Shown: positions 10,832 to 24,499, counted from the stretch's first letter. The stretch: DNA of 64,000 nucleotides from Paralichthys olivaceus (GCF_024713975.1 NC_091098.1:22885316-22949315), one strand, 5' to 3'. The notes: generated by a model not told the origin, from the letters alone. Translations and numbers: made by a program.

Positions 10832-13469
10832 TCAGACCACAATCTCCAGGTCATAAGCAATTCTCTCGTATTTGACTTGCTCTACGATTTCCTCTTGTGG
10901 TGAGATCGGCCGCTCACACGGTTCCTCCTTAATTTCCTTCTTAACATCTTTTGATTTACTGAGGATATACTCGTAATTTCTTTCAACCTGAAATAATGCT
11001 GACGTGAGGCACTGAGGTGAAAACATCTGAAGCGAAGATGGGAGTTTTGGAGGTGGCACAACTTCAGCCGAGGTATATGGGTTGCTTGAGCGCCCGGGCA
11101 CTGGTGGAGGTGGACACGACGCAGAGGAAGGTGCAGGTTTTATTTTTTCTCGGACTCTTTTGCACGGCGCCGGATGTGGGAACTTGTGGGTAGGCACGGA
11201 AGTAGTAGTAATAGGAGGTGTAAGCACAACAGTAGTAAAAGGAGATGTAAGCACAGCAGCAGTAGTAATAATAGTAGTAGGAGGTGTAGGCACAGTAGTT
11301 GTAATAGTAGGAGGTGAAGGCACAGTAGTAGTAGTAGTAGTAGTCAGCCCTGGTGATACAGTCACGGTGCTCTGAGCCGGGCTTTTATCAGACTCTATCG
11401 GCGCTCCGTTTTCTGGCATCACATTATCGTCTTCCTTTTGCAACTCGTCAGTGGAGGAATCGTCTTCAACCTTAGTAGCAGGCTGGAATGGAATGTGACT
11501 GTGACGTCGACAGAACAGAACGCCACACTTGTTGCACTTCCTTCCGTCTTTGACATGCAGCAGTTTATGCCGCTTGAGGCCATGACTTGAAACGAAAGTT
11601 CGATCGCATATGTTGCACGGAAAGGAGGGCTCCTCAGGTTTTACACACTGGTGCTGGGCGACACTGGTCTGATTTGTGAATTTCATTCCACACATTTGAC
11701 AGATAATGGGTTTTTCTTCTTCATCCAGCTGTTCCTCTTTTACAAGCTGAGATACAGTGGGGACGTTCCGGTTGCACAGCTGAAGCCGATAGACATCTTG
11801 TAAAACTAGAGGTTTTAAGAGCACGACAGGATTCATTTTGTCTAGTTTGGGGCCGAATGCTGGCACTGATGGGGATGTCTTGTTGGGGCTGGATGTTGTT
11901 TTGGATGTGATTGTTTTGGCTCCTTCTTCAGCCTCGGCCCTTTTGGTCAATGTTTCCTCTCCCTATAAAGTACACACATGAAGAAGAGCGATAGAAATGC
12001 AGCATTAAAGAAGAACTCAGAACACACAAGAAAAAAACTCCTAACATAATAACAGAAACATTTGATGTTTTCTAAGATTAAAATCAATGGCAGAATAACA
12101 CATTGCAGCTGTTACCTTGGCTACTGAAGGGGTGGGTGGTGCCTCTAATTCTTGTGCAACTTCACTTTCAGTTTCCATCAAAACGGGCGAGTGGTCGTCG
12201 ACAGGATCAGGTGGAGACTTTACTTCTTCTTTTCCTGCATTTCTTTTACGGTACCGCCTTTTTCTACGACCGTAGAATGTTGAAATAAACCTGTGGGGGA
12301 AAAAATAATAATTTTAATATGCAGTAAATGCGTCAAATGTGAACTTGTTTATCTTTGTCTTTACTTTCTTTAACATTGTACGAAGCCTATTTCTAATTTC
12401 TCAGGGGGAAAAAAAATCTGGCATATTTAGGGAACTAATATCGATAAGTGTGTGAATAAGTTCAGCTTGATTAAAACTGAAGGGGACTGCGTGCGGAGGT
12501 ATGAGCTCTACTGAATGTTATTCTGATATCAGTGTTTTGTCCACCTAATTCATATCAGTAAGTTTAGTATCACGTAAAACAAATAACTACATCCTCTGTC
12601 TTATTACTCACCTCTTTGAAATTGTTCCATGTATAATGATCAGGGAACATATTAACCCTCATTAACGTAGGAAGGTAATGGACCAGTAGTTACCACATGA
12701 TAGCAAACTATATTGATTATTAAAGAGTATTCTAAAAAGTACCACGCTGTGCTAACATGTACTTCTACAATGAGAGACGCACGTCCACCACTTATCTTCA
12801 CCAACCAAACCATCTAATGAGGATTTGTATTCATCTTACCTTTTCACTTTTTTCTTGGGGCTCTTTTTAATGCATTGGAACACAGAGGGAATAAAGTCCA
12901 CATTCTTATGGTCCAAAGACACCTCCCCTGTAAAACAGCAAATCTTCAGAGTGTTTTATCTTCTAACATTATTTTCCTTATTCTCCATCACCTGAACCTC
13001 TCTGAGGGATTTCTCTGACATTTAGTTTGAATCGGTCCCTCCTGAGTTTGACTATAATGAATCCAAATGAACAACTGTCCTGACTGTTCCTGATTTCTGA
13101 ATATGGACAATTCAATTAAAAGTTGATTGATTGATTGATTTGACTGTAAATGAGCCAGTTAGCTCAACAGGCTAACTTTAGAATTCAAACATTGTGTGCT
13201 GTGTCCAGCTCCGTGTCGTGTCTTCGGTCTTTAAACTTGCAGTTTCGTGCAGAAACATTATTAATTATCTCACCTGATATAAAATGAGCGCCACAGATCC
13301 GAGAATTGACCGTGAGCCCCGAGCTGTTGTTGCTCGCCCGTTGAATGGCTCTCTGCCACAGACGCCTCCTCTGGACCTGAAACGGTTTCTTCCCGGTGGG
13401 AATCCGGAAAAACTTGAATTTGCTCTTCGAGTGTCGGTTGTTGCAGCCGGACACGCAACACACCGACAT
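10832..13469 (-). CDS. THAP-domain and C2H2-like zinc-finger protein (unnamed)
   Basis: Probably a nuclear, DNA-binding transcription regulator. Four exons join in phase: 13469-13274, 12927-12840, 12290-12116, 11962-10832, giving 529 residues. Residues 1-82 form a THAP finger: start MSVCCVSGC, then RICGAHF (C59-x2-H62), a basic middle, and the closing DFIPSVF in place of the usual AVPTIF-type motif. A lysine/arginine-rich stretch follows (residues about 88-115). Exon 4 holds C2H2-like modules: CQMC...HQC at 241-259 (incomplete), CNIC...HKLLH at 269-289 (canonical C-x2-C-x12-H-x4-H), and CNKC...HSH at 296-309 (atypical). Residues about 352-417 are Thr/Pro-rich and encoded by imperfect tandem DNA repeats. 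The C-terminus has IKEEP-type acidic motifs resembling SUMO sites. I know no human THAP protein with C2H2 fingers. Exon structure is solid; function is inferred. Confidence 0.8.
11186..11353. repeat. Imperfect coding tandem repeat (AGT-rich) in the THAP gene
   Basis: On the plus strand, units built of GGAGGTGTAAGCACA followed by AGTAGTA-type triplets recur about four times, with unit lengths of roughly 30-40 bp. Read on the minus strand they encode alternating Thr runs and PTPP/PSPP blocks. The frame is kept because lengths vary in multiples of three. Confidence 0.75.
12395..12535 (+). repeat. Interspersed teleost repeat fragment in THAP gene intron 2
   Basis: This shares the ordered blocks GGCATATTTAGGGAACTAAT, TTCAGCTTGATTAAAACTGA and GAGGTATGAGCTCTACTGAA with the other copies in the window. 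It is the 3' half of the element, diverged and noncoding. Confidence 0.65.
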
Positions 13470-13680
13470 GTCGGGCTGAACACACCCGGACTGTGCGGCT
13501 CGGACTCGGTTTAAAGGAAGCGAGCGACGGCCCTCACTTCCGCTGCCAAGATGCGCGCGCATTCGTCTTCTTCTTCTTCTCTTGTTTAATGGCGGTTGGA
13601 GGAGAAGACTGCGCCCTCATGAGGATGAAAACTGGGTTTAAACAGTTTTACTTCAAAAATAACAATAAGATAAACATGAG
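13470..13680. promoter_or_regulatory. Probable THAP-gene promoter and start region
   Basis: Sequence directly upstream of the THAP start codon is CpG-rich (13500-13560). It is followed by a CTTCTTCTT tract and a segment reading GGCGGTTGGAGG that resembles a dispersed fish repeat edge. No TATA box is evident. Promoter status rests on position and composition only. Confidence 0.3.
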
Positions 13681-15699
13681 GTAAATGAATATTTGTGTTG
13701 TGTTGAGTTTGTCTGGTGCTGTCGATCTGTTTTGACCTTTGTATCAGACAATGTTATGTGACCTGATGTTAGTTTTCTGTTTTAATCTTATAATACAAAT
13801 GTTTATGGTTCAGTTCTATTTTGTTGATTTAGTTTTATTCCTTTTATTATTATTATTATTATTACATTTCAGTTCACACAGAAAAAACGGAACATACAAT
13901 ACAAACATAATCATAAAAGACAATAATCACAAAGGACAAACAAAAATAAATAAATAAACAAACACAAAAAGGAATTCTTACTTACTCTGCATTATTTATT
14001 TCATCTGGGCTCTCTAACCCCAGTAAATTATAATATCTTTCCTTACATACCACTTCTCAAATCAAAGTGGCATCACAATGAAAGACACACATTAAAATAA
14101 CATTAAAAAAGTAATTAAAAAATACAATAAAAGTATATCTTGGCTTTGATTGTATTGATTTTATTTTGAGATACTTTTCTTGAATAAGAAAATACTCTGA
14201 TTCTACTCAGTCTGTGTCAGTGTTCTTCCAACAGATGTCACTGTTGTGTAATGTGGAGAGGGCCTTGTGCTGCTCAGCTTAAAGGATTTCAAAATAAGAG
14301 TAAACAACTAGAACAACGACACTTGACACTATTTTATAAAAGAACCATTTGACATACTCTATGGTAATTGATGTAAACATTTACTCTACTTGACTTTATA
14401 ATCGGTGATGTGTAAGAAGAGCTGTTCTCAATCCATCTCCTTCACTTCGCCTGTTTGAGTGCTTCTATAATATCTCACTACTGAGCCCACATCTGTGGAG
14501 CATCTGCATTGTTGTAGATAAATGCTGCTTGCACTTTCCCATGGAATGCACTCATTGTCGGTAATGAAAATCAATCAATGAAGCTGAGTCTGAGAGTCAA
14601 ATCAATATTATTTCATTTCCACTTGCACCTCCAGAGTCCTATTGACACCAACATTTAACTGCCACTGAACGACTGGCACTGTTTACCACCAACAGCATGT
14701 AAACAGTCGTGAACACCTGTAGAGAGGATTATCTCCGCTATATTAATGTTAAACCATTTCTGAATTCTATCATTTCTCTTCCATATCTACAAGCTCCTGA
14801 CCTGAAAGGAAACACACTGGCATTGCCGCTGTGTCCCTTTCCTCCCTCCTTCCCCTCTTCTCCCTCAAGGTGACTCCTCCATCTGCACCCTCGCTGGTCT
14901 GCCAATCCCTCTCCCTGCAGTTAACCATGTTACATTTTCTGGAATCTGATTCCCCTTCTCTTTTTGAGAGCCCATCACTGCCCCACCTGTTTCATCGGTC
15001 GTCCTGGAGCTGTGCTCATCAGTTACAGCTCTGTGAAAGTGAGAGGCAGGTGGACCATCAATGTCTTGATGCATAAAAGGATTTGATGAAACTAACAATC
15101 TGAAATAATATATTGGCATTTCTGCAGGCTGATAACGCACTCAATCAGTTTTATGCCATCCACATTTTAATGTTATCCCTGTCAGGGACGAGGTGTGTCT
15201 TTGTACTGGCTTCATTTCACTGCACAGCATCCCCAGTTTAATTACCCTCATCTTCACCCCGCCTCGTGTCACTCTAAGTAGGGGGTGAGAAGACGGGGAA
15301 GGAAAATAAAGAGGAGATTGAGGAGAGAATATTGAAAAAAAAACCTGTACGGAGGGTGGGGTGGGCTGTGAGTGAATGGGTGGCCTGTTTTAGGTGAAGG
15401 CTGCGGCGAGGAGAGAGAAGAGAAACAGGGAGGGAGATGGAAAACAATCTGTCACCGCTTTTGTTCACAAGTGGGTCAGTAATACAGTCTGTATTTTTAA
15501 CAGTGGAGATATACAGCTTAGTTTAAACACCTTTCTGTGCTCCTTTTCTTTTTTAGTTTTAGAAATGAACTACAAAGAAATAACCAATGATTTACCTTTA
15601 AAGGTAACAAAGAAGAAAAAGAACCACACCAACAAACAAAAGGACATCTGCTCTAGTTGGACAAAAATCTGTTCAACGGTCAGCACCAGCCCCTGAATA

Positions 15700-15970
15700 G
15701 ATATGTAACAGTGAAACAAGCCCAACAGTCTCCTTAAATTCAATCAGGCTGCACCACATTTCACATACTCATAGATATCAGTCATCGGAATTTTGTCATC
15801 AAGATTCACAGAAAATTCTATAAGTAATCAATGAAAATGTGAAATCTCGCAATGTTGAAGAAAGTTAAATAAATGTATCCTTGATACCCAAAAGTATTCA
15901 TATTCATTTCATATATCAAATATGTCTGTTTTAAATCTGTGCTGTTGTTTTTCCGTAATGCTACAAACAG
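15700..15970 (-). repeat. Interspersed teleost repeat copy, minus orientation
   Basis: Reverse-complemented, it reads ACATTGCGAGA..., GAATCTTGATGA, GACTGATATCTATGAGTATG, GGTGCAGCCTGATTGAATTT and GGAGACTGTTGGGC. This is the same block order as the copies at 35580-35835 and 47960-48260. Confidence 0.7.
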
Positions 15971-17289
15971 AGATACAAACAATAAATGCAAATTGAAAAA
16001 TCCCTTTGGCGGAAGTGATGTTACGCCATCTATAGGCCCTTCACCTTTATGCTCATACATACATGCACTTAAAGGCCACTCTTGACAGATGAGACAAAAA
16101 CGTTTCCCACATTTAATCAGAGGTTGCAGGGCTGAGAGAGACACCGGGCCAGACCCGCTTCAAATGTCACAAATGAGAGATATCTGCAGGCCAGGTCTTC
16201 AAATAAGACAAATCGTCATTTTTACGAAGCCTTAAAATATGTATTCTTGCGATTACTGTGCCACATCTGTCTTTAGCATCCCTGACACATGCATGCTCAT
16301 CATTTACCTCACCTGCCACCCTGCAGTGAGGGATGGGCCTGTTGTTACCTGGTGGAGTTGGCACCTGTACACTGACACTGACAGCCCTCTCTGTTTACCC
16401 ATCAACACAGAAGCCCCCAGACTCAAACCACTTCCATCGGCTGTCGCTCCTGCCATCGCTCAATTGTCTGGTGAAGGGTTGAGCCTCTACAAGGCAATTA
16501 CACATTCATTTCACCCGCACAGCCAGCCAGGCTCCCCTCCCCCTCACGCTCCCCATCTCCTCCCTGCTTTGCTCCACTCGCCCCTCCACCACCTTCATGT
16601 TTCTGCAACGCCTGCCCTCACCCACCACCTCCATCTTTACCTGATGCGGCACCGATTCTTCCGTTCCACCTTTAACCTCCGCCCGTCTCATCATTTGTGC
16701 CCCTCTTTCACAATTTTACCCCCAAGATCAGCAAAAGGCTGGGGAGATGGAGGCCGAGGCGATGGAGACGAGAGTAGAGGTAAAGGGAAAAAACAGCGTG
16801 ATATAGTGTGGAACGTGAGGGGAGAGAAGAGAGAGAGAGTGGAGTGGGAGGGAGGGAAGGTTTTTTCTGGATGGAGAAGAAGTGGAGAGAGTGGGTAATG
16901 ATGTATTGATTTGGTTGAGCCTGGGGCAAATCAGTGGGAGTATGTGGGAGGTGGAGAGTCACAGCCTGCAGATGTCTTAAAACACCTGGGTGGGATAAGT
17001 TTGGTTGATGATTTGCCTCGAGTGAAGGAGCCGAGGCACAATTTGAAAAACATCTTCAGACCGAGGCTTATTTAAACAATATTTATATTTCAACCTCGTA
17101 CTGCAGCGCTTGCATCTGAAGAGTCATTTGAAGGGAATTTTAATTGTTTTTGTGTTGGAAAAATGATAACTCAGCTGTCGGCCAGAGCACTGAGCTATGG
17201 AGCAGAATAATACGGAAGCTTCTGGCTATAAAAGCAGGCATTTAGACGGAGCGGACAGTCATTGGGGATCACATTAAGTGAGATCACTC

Positions 17290-17326
17290 AGGGGGAGGAG
17301 GGGGAGGAGGGGGAGTGGGGTGGGTT
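17290..17326 (+). other. Potential G-quadruplex tract
   Basis: Three GGGGG runs separated by AGGA spacers, followed by AGT-GGGG-T-GGG, satisfy the usual four-tract G3+ rule with loops under 7 nt on the plus strand. Folding was not tested. Confidence 0.5.
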
Positions 17327-18074
17327 TTCTCTTCATAATGCATCAAGGTGTGCACATGCGTGTCCATGCACATGTCTCCCCGTGGGGGGAAAAGATGCTG
17401 GTATTGATTATTAAACACATTTCTGGTTGAAGGATATACAGACTCCATTGATTGGAGTAGACACTAAGAATAAAGTATTATCGTGGTAAAACTGCCCGAG
17501 GGGTAAACATGCTGGAATCTCACATGTGAAATCGTCGCACAGCCACAGCAGGTTGAAATTCTTCAAAAAATCTGAGATAATATATTAATTAAGGAAATTC
17601 AATCAGCGCTCACTGGGCCTCCTTTCAATTCAGCACCCTACGTGACTGCTGATGCAGCGGCGTCCACCTTCCTGTTGTGCTAATGCGACACCGAGTTCCA
17701 GCCCATGCTGTGCATGTGGATTCATGGGTAATGCTGTGTGTCTACAGGCTGAGGAAGCGGCTGGAGAGAGGAGTCGCCCAGACATTGGAGACGAGGACTC
17801 CATATTGCTATCTCTGTGTTAGCTCTCAAATTAATTAGGCCACTCTCGCTAAGCCTTCCTCCTCCCCTACGGTACCATGGTAATCACCTTTCCCTTTGGA
17901 AAACTCAAATCAACGCCCACTGCTCCTCTTTTGTGATCTCCTCACTCAAATCCCTTTGTTTCTCCATCTGCTGAACCTCGTCCTCCAACAAACTTTTCTC
18001 TCATGCTCTCTTCACCCTCGCTTTTCTGCCTCCGTTTCTAAACTTTCGCTCATTTTCTCCCTTTTGTTCATCAC

Positions 18075-18100
18075 TTTTTTTTCTTTTTTTTTTTTTTTTT
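18075..18100. repeat. Poly-T tract
   Basis: A run of T broken by a single C. Simple low-complexity sequence. Confidence 0.85.
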
Positions 18101-20925
18101 ACAAAGACGCCAAAAGAAGCTCTACTCTATCAAACCCTCTGCTCGCAGTCTGCCTCACATTCAAACCTGCTGCACAGGTGAGATGATGCCGTTCCAAACC
18201 TTTACCCCTTACCTCCCCCCTTGTCTCCCCTCTGCCCCACATCCCTAAATCTGTTGTGACACGATAGGAAAACACAGTGAGTGTGAGAAGTGGGAATAGA
18301 GGGCACAGAGTTGTGATAAGTGAGGATTTGAGAACAGTGATGGGTTGGCGTCAGGGAATAACACCCCTCCCATCCCTGCCCCATCTGCCCAACGACCATG
18401 AAAATCCATTAATTTGTGTAAGAGGACTTACACGTCCCACATGCCAGTCAGCCTCATGTGATAGACTGATAATTCAATTCTTTAACAACACTCAAGTGCG
18501 TCTGCGTGTCTCTGTGTCCTTCCCCTCGACTTCCATTAAAAAAGTCATTGTTATGTACATGGTGTGCAGCTCTGTTTAAAAAATGATGCTCTGAGTCAGA
18601 ATCTCCACCGAGTGGTTGCACTTTATTACAGTTAAATAAACCCGATATTGATAAAAACATTAGAATCACATTAGAACTGAAAACATTCCTCCTCAGTGTG
18701 GCCTTATATCTATATGTTATATAGCTTGAGCAATGACTTACTGACTTTAATAAATCCAACGGCACTGTTGTAAATGGTTTAAAGGGTATTTGAACGGGGG
18801 AAGGTTCTTAATCTTGCTAAGAATTGGATTTTTGTGTGTTTGAGTGCGGTGTTAAATGTGAGGGTCTGTTGTAAAATCTACAATCTGACCTCCGTCCTAA
18901 CTATTTATGATGATGTTCTGTTGTATTTCCTCATGAGTCTGAGTTGAAACCTTGAACAAACCACTCGAGAGAAAAGCTCTTGTTGTAGGTATATCAAATC
19001 GGAAGCTATTGTTCATTCACTGCATCTTATTCATTTGTTAGGAGTACGTTTTTTTGTGTTTGGTCTCCGTTGTTTCGTTCTCTTGTCGGATGCTGAGCCT
19101 TTGTGTGTCTCTTGTGTTTGGGATTTCCTGCTACCTCATCCCTCTAGCCGCACTGCCTCTCTATCCTTTGTTACCAGCACTAAAGCCTCTGCTCCTTTAC
19201 CCAGTATCAGTACCAGGGGCTCAGCCTGAAACACTGCAGAGGTCACATCCACACCCCAAATCTTGAGTATAGATCCATGGGGTCTATGGGCTTCCCATAG
19301 TTTATCTCTCTAATAATTCCAGAAATCTCTGTCTGTCAGTCTGTTTGTGAAAAGCATCTCGTGACCCATTCATCTTCTCATCTTCACACTTGTGTATATA
19401 TAAACGTGATACACTCAATATGAATAAAGTAAAGCGGTCCAAAGCGGTGTAATCAGCAGTATCAAAACCCTTTAACAGATGAAAGAGCCAAATTAAGTTC
19501 ACATTGATGTGTTTTTGCAGGAATAGATCAGTTAGCAGCAGCAGCAGCAGCATGGTGTCTGCCCTCATAATCTCCTGTGATGTACATCAGGGTTGATTCC
19601 TGTCTTCAGTCTGTTTTCCTCATCCAGTTAATTAACAAGTCTGTACTTCTGCCAGCTAAAGTTTCCTCCACTCAAGTATGATTAGACACAGTTACCAGTT
19701 CCCCTGTTCTCCGTCAACACGCTGGCTTCCCTTGTTTCTTTCATTCTCTCATCTATCCCTCTCTCCGCAGTCCAGCTCCCCATCATACGCCGTCTCTGTG
19801 TCGCTTTGAGGCAACTGGCCCTCATCGTCTCTGCTGTGAAATGGCTTTCACTCGCAGCAACTTCTCCAGAATGTGAATGAAGCCTCTGTGAGGGGTCCTC
19901 TTCCGCTGGCTGTCAGTCACCGGCCCTCACTATGATATGTCAGTCATGTCTCAGGCCCATGTGCACGAACATGCAAACACACACATACTGTGCAAAATAT
20001 GTTTCTTGCAGCATTGTATTCTTCACTGGCAGTCTTCTTCTCCTCAGAGCAGTAAATAAATGATGAGAACACTTAAAATTCTGCCAGTACTCCATTGCTC
20101 TGCTGCCTTCAGTCCTCTAAAGAAAAGGAAGGCCTCATTGGAAACACAGAGGCTGTCTCTCCTTTTTCTTTTCTTCTTACATATTTCTATCTCTTCTACC
20201 CCCTTCATCCGTCTCTTCAGCTCCGTCACTTCTCCCTCTCTGTTTTTATTCCACTCAAAAAAAATTCTCTCTGCTGAATCTCTGTCAATCGGCGCTCTGG
20301 CGAACTCCTTTTTCTTGTACTCATGTATGCATAATATTTCCCATTAACATTTATGCAAGACAAATTTTTCCCTCTCGTGCATTTTGAACACGACCTTGTG
20401 GAATATTACAGGAACAGTAAGATGTGAAAGTTTCTCAACTTTTGCTCCGTATTTGTGTCCACGACTTCTGCAGAGATCAGGAGAGGTGCAGTCAGCAGAG
20501 GAAAAGTAGGAGCCACATACCTCAGGCTACCTGGCCCTTTGCACAAGTGGGAGGGGGGGAAAGTGCACAAATCCGTTGTGGATAATATCAAATGACAGGA
20601 GCTTGTATTTAAGCTGGAAAGAGATCGTGACATGAGCCGTAGTAGGAGGAACTGTCTGACTTAAAGTGATCATCTCCAGCTTTCTACATAACATTGACCT
20701 TTTGTGTTGAGATGAAAAAAATAAATAAAAGCAGACAGATTGAGGCTGAGTGATAAAAAGAAGATGTGTCTCTGTGTGCACGTGTTGGTGTAATCTTAAT
20801 GTTTGTGTGGTGCATGCTGAATTAGTGGCTCTGCAGCATTCTGAGATGGGTTAAAATATGTGTAAGCCTGTTGAACCAGAAACTGTCACCATGAAATCCT
20901 GTTTCAGACAGGCTTACAGCAAAAT

Positions 20926-20926
<1 letters not shown>

Positions 20927-20963
<37 letters not shown>
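20927..20963. repeat. (GT)n microsatellite
   Basis: An uninterrupted TG dinucleotide array of about 18 units in the intergenic region. Confidence 0.95.
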
Positions 20964-20966
<3 letters not shown>

Positions 20967-21898
20967 CAAGTGATGCCTAGAGAGGTTGTTCTTCATTTCA
21001 TGGCAGCTGATAAACGACTCTGATGCAGGAGAGAGAGAGCACAAGCACATGAAGATGGAAAAATAGGAAACTGACAAGTGGCAAATTACAGCATCCCCAT
21101 TGAAAGGTCAATCCTAAGCATGGTTACATTCTGTAAATGAAAAATAAAAGAATTCTCAGCGTGTTAATATTGGCCATTCTAATGCTCCTCTGCCCCCCCG
21201 GACTGTCTCACTTCTCCCACCCTGAGTTACTTGGCAGTGGCACTGCCGTTAATGTGCCAGTGAAATCTTTTCAAAATTGAAAATTAGCAAGTGAATGGTG
21301 CTCTGAGTGACTGTGAGTGTGGAGTTGCACGGGGGGATTTTTACCCACAAATACCACCCAGACTGGGCCGATACTTAAAACGAAATGTCTCCCCCCCCCT
21401 CTCTCAGCAGGTCATTTTGATTACTGCACAGAACTGTTGTTCCCATCTCTGCGTCTCCGCTGCTCTCCCACACAGTCATTTGCATTTCTCCTTCTTGGCT
21501 CTCCTCCATATCTTCCAATTGGTCCTGTCACACCTGTTATTCGCTTGTTTTTCGTCTTTTCTCTCCTTCGTGGCGCTGCAGAACCTCATCTGAATGCACA
21601 GCCAGTCAGGAGCCCTCCATCTGCTTTGGGCATTTTTTTTTTTTACTGATATGAAAAAAGAAGTGTTGTTTGTAAACCATCTCACAGCAACTCCAGGTCA
21701 CACAGGATTGACCACACACCATGAGGTGAATGAGCCAATTCCCTGCTTGTGTGTCTTCATAGTGAAAAGCATGAAAACCTTGATATTCCATTCACTTTTA
21801 TGTGGCTTTGCTGGTTATCTCGTCCTGTCCTGCTCAAACAGTATGCACAGGCTTTCCAGTGCTTGCTCTCTTGCCTGCAGACAAGCAGAGGGGAGGCA

Positions 21899-21920
21899 GG
21901 GGGGGGGGGGGGGGGGGGGG
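21899..21920. repeat. Poly-G homopolymer (22 G)
   Basis: An unusually long guanine homopolymer inside a purine-rich stretch (AGAGGGGAGGCA... then AGAGATGAGAG). The length may be affected by sequencing slippage. Confidence 0.85.
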
Positions 21921-24499
21921 AGAGATGAGAGAGTAAGGAGGGAGGGAAAGAGGGTAGCAAATGAGGTGTGGGTAAAAATTATGGGGCGACTAGAGAGGAG
22001 AGCAGTAGCCCAGCCCTGGAAATGGAGAGAAAGAGGGTGGGGATGACAGAGAGAGAGAGAGAGAGATTATACAGAGTAAAATCCAGAGGAGCTGTGGTAG
22101 TAGTGCAGCATATACACATCAGCAGGCTCCTCCACTGCTGGGGAACAACTGATTTCTTTTTTTGTGTCCCCCCTCCCCGCTGCAGAGGAGGGAATGCGTT
22201 TACCGTCGCGCCCAAGGGGAGAAGCCAAGAAGTATCCTCCAATCAGCCGTCAGTGATTTCTCTCATCTTGTGAGGGTGCTGATGGTGATTTATCACTGAC
22301 CTGAGACAGGCGCTGCTCTCTGCTCAGCACTGCAGCCACCTGGAATACTCGCCATGCTTTTTTTATTTCTTTTCTTCAGCACAAATACCCTCCTGTGGAT
22401 ATTTCAAACTGAATGACCAGAGGACAAAAGGAGGATTAAAATGGACTTACTCACTGCTGAATTTTCCTTTTCCCCTAAAGATGGACTAACTTTTACACGT
22501 GCATTTGTGCCGTATGAGAAAATCCTTTTGCATGCAGTGGTTTAATAGAAGAATACAAGTGGGTTTTTTAGGAAGTATTTGTAATTTCACACCATGTATT
22601 GTATTCTTGAGGCATGGCAATTTGATCATCTAGACACTTCACTGCAATAATCCTATAGGTACTATAGAGGTACTGTATATGGTGATGGACAGGAGATGGA
22701 GATGGAGAGAGGGGATGAAAGTTGCCCACCTGCTGAGAGTGTCTGACACCTCTTTGTGGCTCGATTAGCACCTGCTTTGACTGTCAGGTTATCTGTTCCT
22801 CAGTTACCTTGCTTCTCATTGAGGTGGCATTAGTCGGGATGTGTGTTTGTGCCTGGTTGAAGGTTAGAAGCCAGTTAGACCTCGGGATTACACCGCCTCT
22901 GGAAAGGATACAGGTGTAGTCGAGCCTTGAATGAGGATTAGCAGCTCTAACACCTTGTCGCTGGCACCACACAGGGCCACGGAGCGTTCAGACAAGACCG
23001 TCAAGCTGCGACCGTGCTGGCAATTACCTGCTGCAGGATTGAAGATAAAGGTTTTTTATCCAGCATGATGAGACTGAGAGGTCAAGGGCGGAGACTGGAA
23101 GACACTGGAGAAAGTTACACTGAGATTCTGTTTCAGGTTATCTGTGAGGAAAGCAATCATAGAGTCAATGGGAGTTGAATACCAGTGGAAAGGTTGTGTT
23201 TATAACATCAGGACGAGTAAAACATTCAGAGAATCCACTGAGCATCATTGAATCAAAATCTAATTATTGGTTATTTAAAAAGCAAACATTTATATATATA
23301 ATATATATCCAATTGATCCATTGATATTGATTCCCGTCAGAGCAGAGTCGTGTCTGATCTCTGCTTAGGAGGCCACTCATTTAATTATAATCCATCATTC
23401 CCTCTCACCCCGGAGTCTCCAGACAGAGTGCTGAGTGGGCGATTGCTCAGAGAATCAATGGTCTAATACTTGTCATTATTTCGAACAACAGATCAGATAC
23501 AATGCACTCCTGCTTTGAGCGTGTTCTGTTTACTCGTCTCTTATTGTTTGGAGAGGCTGTTTGAAAAATGACTCTGCTGACAGTCACAGGACATTTGGCA
23601 GGTTGCGTTTGTGGTGACGCTTGTTGTTGAAAGAGACATGTGTTGCAGCCCGTTTTGATGCATGTGCTGGTGTGCACCTAGTTTGGAATTGCATCCTTGG
23701 CACACGGCTTATCTTAACGGCACAGCTACGGCTTAAAGATCCTGCTAATGGTGTAATGGTCACCACTCTGCACCACTCAACATCTCCCACCTCTCCACGC
23801 GGAGAGTCATATTAGGAAATACTTTTTAACGATGCATTGATACTGAAGTGGAGAGCTGGTGAGGAGGGTCCTGACAGAAGTTATCACAGCACACACCCGC
23901 TCAGCAATCCTTCAGCAATCCTGGAGAGCAGAGCGTGGTAGGTGGGAGGCTCGGTGTAGGAGTGAGGGAAGCAGGAGTAAAAACAGGACTGAGGCGAGTT
24001 CTTTGATAGCTGCATTGTTTTGCAGCGAACTTGTTCAAAGAGCATTGCTGAACATGAGCTGCTTGGAGGTTTAGTGCTGTGAGTGAGAAAAACCACATGA
24101 AGGAGTTCAGCTAGAGTTCTGCAGGGAGAACCTGCTCTATCCTGCAGTTTTCAACGTTAAAGAGCAAAACAAGGTCGGGTAGCCCAGGTTTAGTGACAAA
24201 TCACTTTCGACAAGTCACCAGACTGTGCATTGGAATTGTCCGCCTCATTGATTTAATGACACAAGCACAAACCGGCAGGACTCTTATAACTCATCATTTC
24301 TCTAGATCCAGTTCACGGATCTTCTTTTCATACAACGGTTCAAAGACAAGACTGAAGCGAAGCTGGTTGATCTACAAAGAGCACATGAACTCAAAAGTTT
24401 TTGCCCACGATGGAGAGAGAAACAAGTGGGCTCACAGCTCAGCAACTATCTCCACCTTTAAATCGACTCTGGATTATAACCCTTGAATTGTGACGGAGA

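Noticed and set aside
16239-16898. A 219-codon plus-strand open frame in the intergenic region
   Set aside because: Translation is Pro/His/Ser-rich then Gly/Arg/Glu-rich simple sequence, with no splice signals, no family similarity and an equally open opposite strand. It is compositional.
21594-22046. A 150-codon open frame spanning the poly-G tract
   Set aside because: It depends on the exact length of a 22-G homopolymer and reads mostly Gly/Arg/Glu. No gene-like features.
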